DNA from: Tateyamaria sp. syn59
Lineage (GTDB): Bacteria; Pseudomonadota; Alphaproteobacteria; Rhodobacterales; Rhodobacteraceae
DNA: 45,997 bases
NCBI RefSeq assembly: GCF_007995245.1
Contig: NZ_VCBA01000020.1
Coordinates: 1-45,997, forward strand
Direction: 5' to 3'
Shown: in pieces, positions 17,331 through 26,586 of the stretch
Position numbering within the stretch: the first letter of the stretch is position 1
How the letters are laid out: every line of letters begins with the position of its first letter
Notes under the pieces: generated by a model
Told to the model about the DNA's origin: nothing
The model's database searches: none
Seen by the model: only the letters and a program-made list of their open reading frames with translations
Translations under genes and position numbers: made by a program

Positions 17331-18980
17331 GTGCCGAACGACAATCGAACATCGGCAAGTCGGCTGCAATTCAGTTTGTTTGGCAGCTTCTCCATTCGCG
17401 ACGGCAATGGCAGGTCTGTTTTGCCGAAAGGGTCAAAAACCCGCGCGCTTGTCGCTATTCTAGCGACCTCACAGGATCTGTCTCGACCACGCGCCTGGGT
17501 TCAAGACATCCTCTGGAGCACCCGCGGGCAAGAACAGCGCGCCGCCAGTCTCCGTCAAAGCCTTGCTGAATTGCGGCGCTGCTGGGCTGACTATCCCGGT
17601 CTCCTCAATGCCGACCGGCAACGCATATGGCTGGATCCGGCACAGACGGAAATTCTTGCTGACCAACAGGGCATCTTCCTTGAAGATTTGAGCGTGCGCG
17701 ACCCTGCATTCAACGCGTGGCTCGGGTTGCAACGCCTGCAACGCGCGGACCCAGAGATGCCGAACCTTACCGAGGCGCAGGGCGACGCGTCCGATGATCC
17801 GTTTCGCAAACGCAGGATTGCCATCGCATGTGATCCCGCGCTGGACTCGGCGACAATAAACCTGGTGTCCACAGCTCATGATGTGCTGAACAAGACGTTG
17901 TATGAAACCGGAACAGTCGACCTTGTGCGTTCTGGAGCGCTTGACCGTGTCCACCTGGACAGGCTGATTTCGATCGTTAGCACGCGCTCCGGTGACGAAA
18001 CAGTACAACTGCGTTGCGTGATAGAAGCCCCGAGTTCGTCCCGCGTGATCTGGACTGGTCAATGCGCGGTTGTGGGCTCAAGCGTGGAACCGGCAGTTAA
18101 TGCGCAGTTGCTGTCGTTCTGCAATCAGGTTGCAGAAGCTGCTTGCCAGTCTGGTGTGGCCCTGCATGCCGGCGCAGTGAAACCAGACGCGCAAGAGCAT
18201 CCGGACCTGACCAGCAGGATTAGTCTGGCGGTCTCGTCGATCTTCTCAATTCGCAGCGATCTTCTGAGTTCCGCGGTCAATACGCTCGAAGGTCTTCTGG
18301 CAGATCGCCCGCAACCGATCCTCTATGGATGGTTGGCCCAAGCCTATACAATTCAGTATGTTGAGCGATACCGGCCCGCCGACGCCGAATTGCGGGAACG
18401 CTGCGAAGCCGCATGTCGCGAGGCGCTGGCAGGCGGCGCGCAGAACAGCAATGTTCTTGCGACGGTCGCGAACGCGCGCACGAACATCAGTCGAAACTAT
18501 CTTGCCGGGCTGCAACTGGCCGAACAAAGCGTCCGCCTGAACGCCGCAAACCCGCTGGCATGGTGGGCGCATTCGAATGCCCTGCAATGCGTGGGCAGAT
18601 CCGAACTGGCGTATCGTGCTGCGCGCAATGCACAGGTGCTGGCGGAAACAACGCAGCTTCAGTTCTGGACGGATTTTCAGGTGTCCGTGACCGCTGCATT
18701 ACTGGGGCAAACTGATGTGGCGATCCAAAACGGGGAACGGTCGGTCGCGCTGGTGCCCGATTTCCGCCCGCCGTTGCGATATCTGACGGCGCTCTATGCG
18801 ATGGGTGGTGATCTTGATGGCCTGTCACGGTCCGCATCCGCGCTCAAATCGGTTGAACTGGACTTCGACATAACGCAGATGATCGAGGACAAGGATTATC
18901 CCATCGGCATGATGCGGCGCTACGGTCAGAATTTGACCCGTGCGCTGCGCGACGCGTCCCGAGACACGGGATTGTTGTAG
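17331..18980 (+). CDS. SARP-type transcriptional regulator with TPR-like C-terminus
   Basis: A 549-residue protein starting at GTG 17331, with AAAGG upstream. Residues 14-95 form an OmpR-type winged helix of the SARP/AfsR class: LFGSFSIRDGNGRSVLPKG, then KTRALVAILA, ILW, and RAASLRQSLAELRR. The middle section is unassigned. Residues 300-530 look like tetratricopeptide-type helical pairs used for signal or partner binding. It diverges from the PAP2-S8 operon and converges, with a 10-base gap, on the 1274-residue gene. It is the only regulator in the cluster and is the likely activator of both flanking transcripts. Proteobacterial SARPs of this type are poorly characterised. Confidence 0.85.
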   Translation: MPNDNRTSASRLQFSLFGSFSIRDGNGRSVLPKGSKTRALVAILATSQDLSRPRAWVQDILWSTRGQEQRAASLRQSLAELRRCWADYPGLLNADRQRIWLDPAQTEILADQQGIFLEDLSVRDPAFNAWLGLQRLQRADPEMPNLTEAQGDASDDPFRKRRIAIACDPALDSATINLVSTAHDVLNKTLYETGTVDLVRSGALDRVHLDRLISIVSTRSGDETVQLRCVIEAPSSSRVIWTGQCAVVGSSVEPAVNAQLLSFCNQVAEAACQSGVALHAGAVKPDAQEHPDLTSRISLAVSSIFSIRSDLLSSAVNTLEGLLADRPQPILYGWLAQAYTIQYVERYRPADAELRERCEAACREALAGGAQNSNVLATVANARTNISRNYLAGLQLAEQSVRLNAANPLAWWAHSNALQCVGRSELAYRAARNAQVLAETTQLQFWTDFQVSVTAALLGQTDVAIQNGERSVALVPDFRPPLRYLTALYAMGGDLDGLSRSASALKSVELDFDITQMIEDKDYPIGMMRRYGQNLTRALRDASRDTGLL

Positions 18981-18990
18981 GAACAAGCGG

Positions 18991-21900
18991 CTACTCGCAA
19001 ACGTAAACAAGCGCGGCCCGATGACTTGGATCATCCTCTGCACCGGAAAGGCCGCGCTCCGTCAGCCAACCGGCCTCGCCAAGGTTCAGGGCGATGGGGT
19101 CGAGGTTCGGGTTCAGTTGCTTCAATCCGGCGGCAACAAGGTTCGCGCGCGCCTGCGACAGCGCCAGATTGTGCAGCGGGTCACCTTGCCCGTCCGCAAG
19201 CCCCAGAACATACAACGGCTTCTGCTCACTGGCCTCTAGCAGCAGCGCGCCACGCACCCCGTCTGGCTGATTGATTGGCTTGCCCCGCACACTCCAATTG
19301 CCCGCCCATACCAACGGAGTCTGATCACGCGCCGGTTCGTTGACCTCAAAAAACCGCGTTGCCAAGTGATTGCACTTTCCAAGTGCGCCGACCAGCCCGC
19401 CTGCGGTCATGGACAGGTCGATGTCTACAAGTGGCCGCGACATCAGACCGCCAAGCCAGGTTTGGCGTTGTTCCGGGAACGTTTCGAGGAGGCGGCGGGC
19501 CAGCGCCATCTCATGAAAAAATTGCTCGGCATTCGCGCGCACGACCACCGGGTCCGCGTGTCCCAGAGCGCCTAGACGCGTCTCGATAAGCCCGATATCC
19601 TCCAAGATTTGGTTAATGTCGGCGGTCAGAGGTACTTGGCGCGGTTTGGCGGATATGGACACGATTTCGTTCACTTCCCGCATTCCTTCAAAGAAACTGT
19701 CAGCGTTGACGCCTACGGAAATGCTCGAATGCGCCTTCAGGTCTTCCAGGGCGGCAATGGTGCTGTAAATCTCGTCAGTAAAATCGGACAAGTCCTCACG
19801 CAGGTTTCCGAACCCGTCCGACATGATGTTGATCTGCGCTCCCTGCGCGCAGTGGCGCAGGAAGGGGAACATACAGACATAGGTGGTGCCACCCTTGGGC
19901 CCGCCGCCCCGGGGCAGACTGTCCTCTATGCGGCTCAAGCGTTCCACGACATTGGCGTATTGCTGCGCGATCTGGTGCTGCGCGTGTCCCAGCGATCTGG
20001 CGTTTTCCGTGCTGGTGACCTCAAGGCAGTCGATCAGGCTGGCGGCAAAAACAGCTTGGTGCAGCAGCTGCAACTTACCTGTCTTCACGGCATTTTCCAT
20101 CTCATCCTCCATCGCAATGCACCCTTTATGGTCCGGCATCGACATGGGCGATTGGGCTTGGGATGACGCGTCGACAAGCTGCGTGGCGGCCTGTTCTGCT
20201 TCGGCATAGATCGGAGGTTCGAACCCACGTTCTGTCCTTCGTTCGCCGATTCTATTCAACATGCTTTGCACAGCCGAATAATCAGTTCCAACATCCGGTT
20301 TCATGCCGTTGAGCGGGCTCAGCATTGACACCAACGCCACAAGTGTGGCGTTGGTTGCCGATTTTTCACCAAATTGCCTGTCGGCCCGCGCCCGCTGGTT
20401 TTGGAGGCGCGCGCGCAGCGTTTCGATCTGACCGGTGATGCGATGCACAATGGGCGAGTTCGGCACAGCGCCGAAATGGGTGCCCGCCTTCCAGTTGTCC
20501 TCGATGGCATTGACCCAATCCAATCGGTCTTGCACCAACCCGCGATCAACAAGGAGCTGCGACAGCATCACATAAGCTTGGCGCAGGAGCCCGGCAGCCA
20601 CCACAGGCAACGTCCATACGGCATTGACCAATGCTGAACGAAAACTGGCCGCGCCCGGTTTCAGCGTTTTGTCCGGGGTCCAGAATTCAATCCAAGCGGT
20701 TAGTGCTTCGACCCAAACCATGTCAGGGCGCGGAACAATTGCGACAACGGCTACAAGAAACAGGATGGTCGGGCCAATGCAAAACGCAGCCCGGTGGCCG
20801 AAGGACACGTTCAAAAGCCACAGGCGAAAGCGTTTCCACGGGCGCAGATCGCTATCGGACAGGTTCTGGTCGCGGGTCATGCCAATCGTCATGCCGATCA
20901 GCAGAAACCGCCATAACGCAATCAAAAAGAACACGAACGAAAAGAGCCACAAGTCGGTGCGCGACAGATATGGCGCGGCGTACATCGTGCCGATGGCACC
21001 GAACAACCAGATCAGGCTCAGCACCAGACTGGACACCATGAAATACGAAACCAGCCGGCCTAGCGCATCGGCCGTGTTCAGCCCCTTGCGATCTTCCGAC
21101 AACGTGTCGCCCAGGCCATACATCGTTTCCAGCTTGAGCTGGGTGAGATTATGGAACCTGTTTTCGAGCATCTGGTACAGTGTCGCGTCTTTCGGAGGTG
21201 CCTGTTCCCAACCAAGCATCCAGTTTTCAGGCTTGGCACAGTCCCAGGCCGTGCCGCTCATTGCCTTTGCCAACCCGGATCCCGTCGATATCCGGGATGT
21301 CGCGGCACGGCCCCTGGGCTTGACCTGAAGCGGCCAAACACAATTGCCCGGTATTTCAAGTCGCGTCTCGTCTGACAGAAGGGCCTCAGGATATTCGCGC
21401 GCGTGACCCAAGCCGTTGATGGCGTGATCCAAAATGGCAACCACCAAAAGCGCCATCAACCGTGCGGTGTTGATTTCAGATTGGGGTACGTCGGGTACAC
21501 CGGTTGTGCTCTTGCGCAATGTGATCGCGATATAGACCAGCCCATCAGCCTTGATGGAGGCCGAGATTTTTCTGCCGGGTACCTGCTCCAGCCAATGCGT
21601 AATATTGCGAAGACCTGCGTGTTGCTCAAGCCCCTCAAGTGCAGTCAGGCTCAGTGTTTCGGAAGCCATGGATTGTCCGCGCATATCCGCTGCAAATTTG
21701 GTGACGACTTCACGGATGCTTTTTTCCTTCGCGGGCAGGTCGATCTGCTCATTGGGCGACAACCATGCTTTCGCGGAATGCGTCAGCGGAATGCGGTCGG
21801 CGAAATACATATGCTTGACCGGGGCTGTCAGCTCTTCCGAATATGGGTCTAGCGAACGTGCTGCACGAGCCTGCTTTTTCAGTTCGGGCGATGCGCCGGT

Positions 21901-22815
21901 CCATTTCTTCTCAAAATCAAAAGCCCCGCCGTCCTTGAATGATCGTGATTGCAACCAAATCGAACCATCGGGATCGACCACGGTCGAGATTCCGTTGATC
22001 GTCTGATCGACACGAAAAGTGTTCGAGTTCAGAAACTCGGGCGCGATTTCGTGTCGCGGAATGCGTTCGCCGTCGCGTAGAATGCGCATCACACGCTCGG
22101 GTTCGTTCTTGCGCCGCCAGATGCTTCCGCGAATCCGGCTGCCTTTTTCTTCTTCGAACCGCACTTCGAACGCGTTCAGTTCTTTGGCATAGGCCTCGTG
22201 CAGCGCATTCCTGAAACTCACGGTGGATGTCCTGCGCAGGTTCACTGCGTGCCCGTCGTCCATTTGGTTCAGCTTGCGGACCACGTCTCCGTTGAAGGCG
22301 CGGTACCACATACCGCGACGCTTCTTGTCTGTCGGATGTATCGTTCGCAGGGCCGCCGTCAGTTCTTTCAAGCCACGTTTCGCCGACCTGCGTACATTTG
22401 CACGCGCCGCCGCAAGCGCTTCAGCCTGTGCCTGTTCCATCAGTTGCGCCTGGGCCACCAGCCTTGAAACAACCGACGGCTGAACCTGCAACCGCCCTCT
22501 CAGATCCTGTCCCGCATCGTCCAGCAGCGCTTGGACAAGCCGTGCATCTGCGGACACAAACGCCGCTCCCATCTCAGCGAGTTCCAAATCTTCGATGTTT
22601 TTCCAATCACTGACCACATCTTCGGCCTGCAAAGGGTGGACGATCAATTCCAGTCGCTTCTCGCGGACGGCTTCGACAGCACCCTGCACCGTGGCAATTG
22701 CGGAACTGAATGCTTGCGCCTCGGGGCTGACAGCCTTCAACTTTGTGCTCGAAATCGCTGAAACCAGATCGCGCGTGTGCGTAAACGCATTCGCGACAAA
22801 GTCGAATAGCGCCAT
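18991..22815 (-). CDS. large membrane protein with OmpA-like C-terminus
   Basis: A 1274-residue protein from ATG 22815, chosen because GGAGGG lies seven bases upstream; a longer frame to 22893 lacks a site. Residues 1 to about 590 are soluble and helical in part. Four membrane helices follow near residues 590-612, 620-645, 675-695 and 730-750. Then comes a long helical region and a C-terminal segment (GLADGQGDPLHNLALSQARANLVAAG) resembling OmpA/MotB peptidoglycan-binding domains. The arrangement suggests an inner-membrane protein touching the cell wall. It converges with the SARP gene, and its upstream region carries the same 11-bp-period repeat. No known family assigned to the body. Confidence 0.75.
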   Translation of the reverse strand: MALFDFVANAFTHTRDLVSAISSTKLKAVSPEAQAFSSAIATVQGAVEAVREKRLELIVHPLQAEDVVSDWKNIEDLELAEMGAAFVSADARLVQALLDDAGQDLRGRLQVQPSVVSRLVAQAQLMEQAQAEALAAARANVRRSAKRGLKELTAALRTIHPTDKKRRGMWYRAFNGDVVRKLNQMDDGHAVNLRRTSTVSFRNALHEAYAKELNAFEVRFEEEKGSRIRGSIWRRKNEPERVMRILRDGERIPRHEIAPEFLNSNTFRVDQTINGISTVVDPDGSIWLQSRSFKDGGAFDFEKKWTGASPELKKQARAARSLDPYSEELTAPVKHMYFADRIPLTHSAKAWLSPNEQIDLPAKEKSIREVVTKFAADMRGQSMASETLSLTALEGLEQHAGLRNITHWLEQVPGRKISASIKADGLVYIAITLRKSTTGVPDVPQSEINTARLMALLVVAILDHAINGLGHAREYPEALLSDETRLEIPGNCVWPLQVKPRGRAATSRISTGSGLAKAMSGTAWDCAKPENWMLGWEQAPPKDATLYQMLENRFHNLTQLKLETMYGLGDTLSEDRKGLNTADALGRLVSYFMVSSLVLSLIWLFGAIGTMYAAPYLSRTDLWLFSFVFFLIALWRFLLIGMTIGMTRDQNLSDSDLRPWKRFRLWLLNVSFGHRAAFCIGPTILFLVAVVAIVPRPDMVWVEALTAWIEFWTPDKTLKPGAASFRSALVNAVWTLPVVAAGLLRQAYVMLSQLLVDRGLVQDRLDWVNAIEDNWKAGTHFGAVPNSPIVHRITGQIETLRARLQNQRARADRQFGEKSATNATLVALVSMLSPLNGMKPDVGTDYSAVQSMLNRIGERRTERGFEPPIYAEAEQAATQLVDASSQAQSPMSMPDHKGCIAMEDEMENAVKTGKLQLLHQAVFAASLIDCLEVTSTENARSLGHAQHQIAQQYANVVERLSRIEDSLPRGGGPKGGTTYVCMFPFLRHCAQGAQINIMSDGFGNLREDLSDFTDEIYSTIAALEDLKAHSSISVGVNADSFFEGMREVNEIVSISAKPRQVPLTADINQILEDIGLIETRLGALGHADPVVVRANAEQFFHEMALARRLLETFPEQRQTWLGGLMSRPLVDIDLSMTAGGLVGALGKCNHLATRFFEVNEPARDQTPLVWAGNWSVRGKPINQPDGVRGALLLEASEQKPLYVLGLADGQGDPLHNLALSQARANLVAAGLKQLNPNLDPIALNLGEAGWLTERGLSGAEDDPSHRAALVYVCE

Positions 22816-22934
22816 GTGTTTCCCTCCGTATCGAAATCGGCGCGCCAAGCAAAAAAGTACACGCCGCAATATTGCGGCGATGTCACGTGGCAAGGTGCCG
22901 ACAGATCAACGTTTCGGAAGGAATTGACAGGTTT

Positions 22935-22953
22935 TTTACGGATTTTTTACGAA
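22935..22953. promoter_or_regulatory. putative SARP operator, second copy
   Basis: Half-sites TTTACGGA (22935) and TTTACGAA (22946) start 11 bases apart, about 120-138 bases before ATG 22815. Read toward the gene, this site and the one at 17240-17258 align as CGTRAAnnATYCGTRAA, the same orientation relative to minus-strand transcription in both. This is consistent with one regulator acting on the PAP2 operon and the 1274-residue gene. Confidence 0.6.
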
Positions 22954-24191
22954 GCAAAGCTCGCAGAGACCCTTGTTCCGCGGTGCCGGGCAAAATACCC
23001 TGTACGGGTATCGTGAACCTCGTGATGGTTTTGGGCGTCTGCGTTTTCTTGGATTACCGGTCCGTTCCGTGTAGGTACCTACTTTCGTGGTGCCTGCTGG
23101 TCGTTCGCTAGGGAAGTGGATTTGCAACTTCTGCTGGGCGTTCCAGCGCAGGGTTGTAAGGCCGAAATGCTTGTTACATTCCACGGTTCAGCTAGCGGTC
23201 GAACCACAATTCCACTCGAGCTGAACTGCTTTGCCTCGCGGCACCGTTCTGCGCGGAGCGTAGAATACTGGTTGATGACTACCGTTCGTGCGCCATGATG
23301 CCGATCTCAGCCGTAATTTTATTCAAGAGCCAGCGCTCGCATCAACACTGCGCATAGACATCGTCGGGTCACGCGATGGTATTTCGTCCGAAACCTGGCA
23401 TCCGGTTTTAGTCAGGTTTGTCCTGCGACCTGCGAGTTGCCACCATGATCTTAGCCGTGCCGCGCGTCGATGGCTGGTTTTACCGCTACCGCGCGGCGGC
23501 CTTTGCTGGGCAAATGCAACGATTCTCGTGCTGCACGCGCGCACAACGCAAAAACAACGAGCGGGTTGGGGCTCACAGTAGGCATGCGGCGACGCAGCGC
23601 CGTCGGGTTCAGGACGGATTTCCGCTCCGCGGACACTTGCTGCATAGCAAAAGATTTGGTGCCGCACATGCGAAGGGATGCTGCGTCAGCGAAGGTTGGA
23701 AAACGAACGGTCGCTTTGTCCCGCAACTCGCTGGTCTGACCAGGTTGCGGCGAATGTGCGGTCTCGGTACGGACAGTGTTAACGCTGGTGAACGTCCGGT
23801 TCGGTGACCTTCGCTGCGAGGCAGCAGTCTGCCTGCCGCAACCGCAATAGGATGCTGCGTCAGCAATAGCCGCATGTGTACAAGTCTGGTTCTCCCGCGA
23901 ACCGGACCTTCGAGGACGTGGCAGCCTCGCATCCGCGGCGAATGGCAGGTTTAGTGAAGCTGCGCTGCAGCGGTGAGCAGTGTCACGAACGGCGGGATAG
24001 GGCCGGTCAACCCTTTGAAACCGCAGCGCGCGAGACCATTTCGGTTTTCTGTAGGATTATCGAGGCCAAGGAGCGGCCTTCAGATTTGCGGACGATCTGT
24101 TGATTGCGCCCGGTTCGAAAAGGCTTGTACGCGCCATGCTTGGATTTCCGGGCAAGTGCTCAGTATGCCTCCTCGCCCGGAAAGTGTCCTG
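22954..24191. other. 1.2-kb non-coding region
   Basis: No frame here has a family signature, sensible start or codon pattern. The sequence is dense in short inverted repeats (for example ATACCC-TGTAC-GGGTAT at 22995-23011) and holds a repeated segment around GGATGCTGCGTCAGC. It looks like decayed coding or repeat-derived DNA separating the peroxidase cluster from the secretion region. A small RNA cannot be excluded. Confidence 0.6.
23676..23864. repeat. imperfect ~33-bp direct repeat pair
   Basis: GGATGCTGCGTCAGC occurs exactly at 23676-23690 and 23850-23864. The preceding 18 bases are also similar (TGCCGCA, then a GC-A pattern), giving two roughly 33-bp copies 174 bases apart inside the non-coding region. 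Confidence 0.6.
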
Positions 24192-24746
24192 CTATTTCGG
24201 CAGCAAGACCTTGTTTACCACGTGTATGACCCCGTTGGATTGATCCACGTCGGCAATCGTGATCTTGGCCGCGTTGCCGTTTTCATCGAAGACAAACACG
24301 TTGTTGCCGCGTACTTGTGCGGACAATGCGTCGCCTGACAGGGTTTCGAGGTGGACAAAGCCGTCGCTGCTGCCTGCCGCTTGGGCTTTGATGTCTTGGG
24401 CCGAGATGTCACCGGCCACGACATGCGCGGTCAGGATCTTGGTTAGCTGATCCTTGTTTTCGGGCTGCAACAGAGTTTCAACGGTGCCAGCCGGCAGGGC
24501 AGCAAAGGCGTCATTGACAGGTGCGAACACGGTGAAGGGGCCGTCGCTCATCAGCGCATCGACTAGTCCCGCTGCTTTGACGGCGGCAACCAGCGTTGTG
24601 TGGTCTGCCGAGTTCACGGCGTTTTCGATGATGTTCTTGTCGGTGAACATGGGGGCGCCGCCGACGTCGGGGTTTGCGGCATATGAGGCAGTTGCGCCCA
24701 GTGCGAGGCACAGAAGGGCGGCGGCAGTCTTGCGGGGGGTGAACAT
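24192..24746 (-). CDS. secreted fasciclin (FAS1) domain protein
   Basis: A 184-residue protein with a signal peptide (residues 1-23, ending ASYA) and one FAS1 domain. The hallmark H1 segment FTVFAPVNDAFAALP and the C-terminal H2 segment GVIHVVNKVLLPK are both present. FAS1 proteins mediate adhesion or polymer binding outside the membrane. AAAGGA precedes the ATG. The gene has its own GAAACT-N16-CGTC promoter about 50 bases upstream and diverges from the cytochrome b gene. Fasciclin proteins are known targets of ECF/RskA systems in other bacteria (the SigK regulon of mycobacteria), which fits the ECF genes nearby. Confidence 0.92.
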   Translation of the reverse strand: MFTPRKTAAALLCLALGATASYAANPDVGGAPMFTDKNIIENAVNSADHTTLVAAVKAAGLVDALMSDGPFTVFAPVNDAFAALPAGTVETLLQPENKDQLTKILTAHVVAGDISAQDIKAQAAGSSDGFVHLETLSGDALSAQVRGNNVFVFDENGNAAKITIADVDQSNGVIHVVNKVLLPK

Positions 24747-24795
24747 GAAAATTCCTTTCGATTGGTTCAGGTGTCCCGGTGGGAACAGCGGACAA

Positions 24796-24821
24796 GACGG
24801 GGCGGGCGGCGAAAAAGTTTC
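24796..24821 (-). promoter_or_regulatory. ECF-type promoter of fasciclin gene
   Basis: On the minus strand GAAACT (24821-24816), a 16-base spacer, then CGTC (24799-24796), about 50 bases before the start codon. It is one of six matching sites in the window. Confidence 0.7.
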
Positions 24822-24857
24822 GCGGGCGCAATTTTCACAGCAAATGGGACGTGCGCT

Positions 24858-24883
24858 GAAACTCTTGGCGCTCAGGCGGCGTA
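24858..24883 (+). promoter_or_regulatory. ECF-type promoter of cytochrome b operon
   Basis: GAAACT (24858-24863), 16-base spacer, CGTA (24880-24883), about 30 bases before ATG 24914. It is back-to-back with the fasciclin promoter, the two sites being 36 bases apart. Confidence 0.7.
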
Positions 24884-24913
24884 CAGCCTGACACCCTAGA
24901 GGAGACCGAAATC

Positions 24914-25714
24914 ATGGATACATCCATTTCACCCGGCCCGCTGGTGCGCCGCCACACGCGCATCACGCGGATCACGCATTGGACATGGGCCATCTGCCTG
25001 TTCTTCCTGTTGCTGACCGGATTGCAGATCTTCAACGCGCATCCGGTGCTGTATTGGGGGGATCAGTCAGGTTTCGACTTCGACAATCGGGTTCTGTGGA
25101 TCGGGTCCGAAGACGGGCGCGGGTTCGTAGAGCTGTTAAACAGGCGGCTCAGTGGGCTTGGCATCTTTGGCGCATCCGATGGGACGCTTCGCGCCTTTCC
25201 GCATTGGGCCACGATCCCAAGCGGCGTGGACCTTGCGACAGGGCGGGTGATCCATTTCTTCTTTGGCTGGGTTTTCCTGGCGACATTGCTTGTGTGGTTT
25301 GCGGGCGCTGTTGTGGCGGGCCACCTGCGCCGCGATCTGCTGATGGGACGTGCGCATTGGAGTCTGTTGGGGTCCGACCTTGTCGATCATCTGCGGTTTC
25401 GCTTTCGCCATGGCAGGCGGTACGGGCCGTTACAACGGTTGAGCTATGGGCTTATGCTGTTTGTTCTGTTTCCGCTGATGATAATGACCGGGTTGGCGAT
25501 GTCGCCCGGCGCGAATGCTGCTGCGCCCTGGTTGCCCGAGATACTGGGCGGGCGGCAGTCGGCCCGAACCTTGCATTTCGTCGCTGCCGCCGCGCTGTCG
25601 GGCTTTTTTGTCGTGCACATTGTGATGGTGGTCCTTGCCGGACCATTGAACGAGATGCGTGCCATCGTGACCGGCTGGTACCGCGCAGATGCAGAGGAGA
25701 CGCACGATGCCTGA
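24914..25714 (+). CDS. cytochrome b561-type membrane subunit
   Basis: A 266-residue polytopic protein with four or five helices and likely haem-b His residues in ITHWTWAICLFFLLLTG, VIHFFFGWVF, and LHFVAAAALSGFFVVHIV. It fits the cytochrome b561/thiosulfate-reductase b subunit class, which passes electrons between quinone and a periplasmic redox enzyme. GAGGAG precedes the ATG. The stop overlaps the molybdopterin oxidoreductase start by eight bases, so the two should form one complex, the cytochrome anchoring and wiring the Mo enzyme. The direction of electron flow is not deducible. Confidence 0.85.
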   Translation: MDTSISPGPLVRRHTRITRITHWTWAICLFFLLLTGLQIFNAHPVLYWGDQSGFDFDNRVLWIGSEDGRGFVELLNRRLSGLGIFGASDGTLRAFPHWATIPSGVDLATGRVIHFFFGWVFLATLLVWFAGAVVAGHLRRDLLMGRAHWSLLGSDLVDHLRFRFRHGRRYGPLQRLSYGLMLFVLFPLMIMTGLAMSPGANAAAPWLPEILGGRQSARTLHFVAAAALSGFFVVHIVMVVLAGPLNEMRAIVTGWYRADAEETHDA

Positions 25715-26498
25715 GCCGATCCTGACACGCCGGGCCCTTTTGCGCGCTGGCATGAGCGGTGCAGCCTTGTCTGCCCTGGGCGGATGCAAGGTGCTGGATG
25801 GTCTGAGCGCACCTGACCACCAGTTGCGCCGCTTCATGGAGCGGGCGAATGATCTGACGAAGGCGATGCAGCGCGGTGTGCTGGATCGAGACGCGCTGGC
25901 GCAAGAGTTCCAGCCTGCCGATATTCGTCAGCCGCAGCGGCCCAATGGTGTCACCGATCCGCAGGACGACGCCTATCTCGCGCTGAAGTCCAAGGACTTT
26001 GCGAACTATCGCCTTCAGGTTGGTGGGATGGTGCACCAGCCTTTGTCGCTGTCGCTTGATCAGCTTCGGGCCATGCCGGTGCGCCGCCAGATCACGCGCC
26101 ATGACTGTGTCGAGGGGTGGAGCTGCATCGCCGAATGGGCAGGTGTGCCGCTGGCTCATGTACTGAGCCTTGCCCGTGTGCGCATCGGTGCGCGATACGT
26201 CCTGTTCCATTGCTTTGATACGATCGAGCGGAGCCTGACCGGCGCGGTGCGGTATTACGAAACCATCGACATGGTGGACGCAAACCATCCCCAGACCATT
26301 CTCGCATGGGGCATGAACGGAGCGGCCTTGCCGGTGCCCAACGGTGCGCCCCTGCGGGTGCGGGTGGAACGCCAGCTTGGGTACAAGATGGCCAAATACA
26401 TCCGCGCCATCGAACTGGTCGACGGGTTTTCGGACATCGGGCGTGGGCGCGGTGGGTATTGGGAAGACCGCGGCTACGAATGGTATGCAGGCATATGA
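25707..26498 (+). CDS. Tat-exported molybdopterin oxidoreductase (sulfite-oxidase fold)
   Basis: A 263-residue protein with a twin-arginine signal (TRRALLRAGMSGAALSALGGC; RR at residues 8-9) followed by a sulfite-oxidase-family Mo-pterin domain. The Mo-ligating Cys is probably that in TRHDCVEGWSC; the WAGVPL and GYKMAKYIRAIELVDGF segments are characteristic. A Cys after the signal region (GGC) could alternatively give a lipoprotein. ATG 25707, preceded by GAGGAG, overlaps the cytochrome gene. A periplasmic oxidoreductase fed by the b-type subunit is predicted. The substrate (a sulfoxide, sulfite or other) is unknown. Confidence 0.88.
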   Translation: MPEPILTRRALLRAGMSGAALSALGGCKVLDGLSAPDHQLRRFMERANDLTKAMQRGVLDRDALAQEFQPADIRQPQRPNGVTDPQDDAYLALKSKDFANYRLQVGGMVHQPLSLSLDQLRAMPVRRQITRHDCVEGWSCIAEWAGVPLAHVLSLARVRIGARYVLFHCFDTIERSLTGAVRYYETIDMVDANHPQTILAWGMNGAALPVPNGAPLRVRVERQLGYKMAKYIRAIELVDGFSDIGRGRGGYWEDRGYEWYAGI

Positions 26499-26520
26499 GT
26501 TGGGTGACGTGAGGGCAGGT

Positions 26521-26546
26521 GAAACTCACGGGTCGTGGTGCCCGTA
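26521..26546 (+). promoter_or_regulatory. ECF-type promoter of the ECF sigma operon
   Basis: GAAACT (26521-26526), 16-base spacer, CGTA (26543-26546), 41 bases before the presumed first start codon of the membrane protein-sigma-cupin operon. Its position implies autoregulation. Confidence 0.7.
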
Positions 26547-26586
26547 TGGTCAGGCACACCCGCACGTTTCCCGCGAACAGTTCGGC

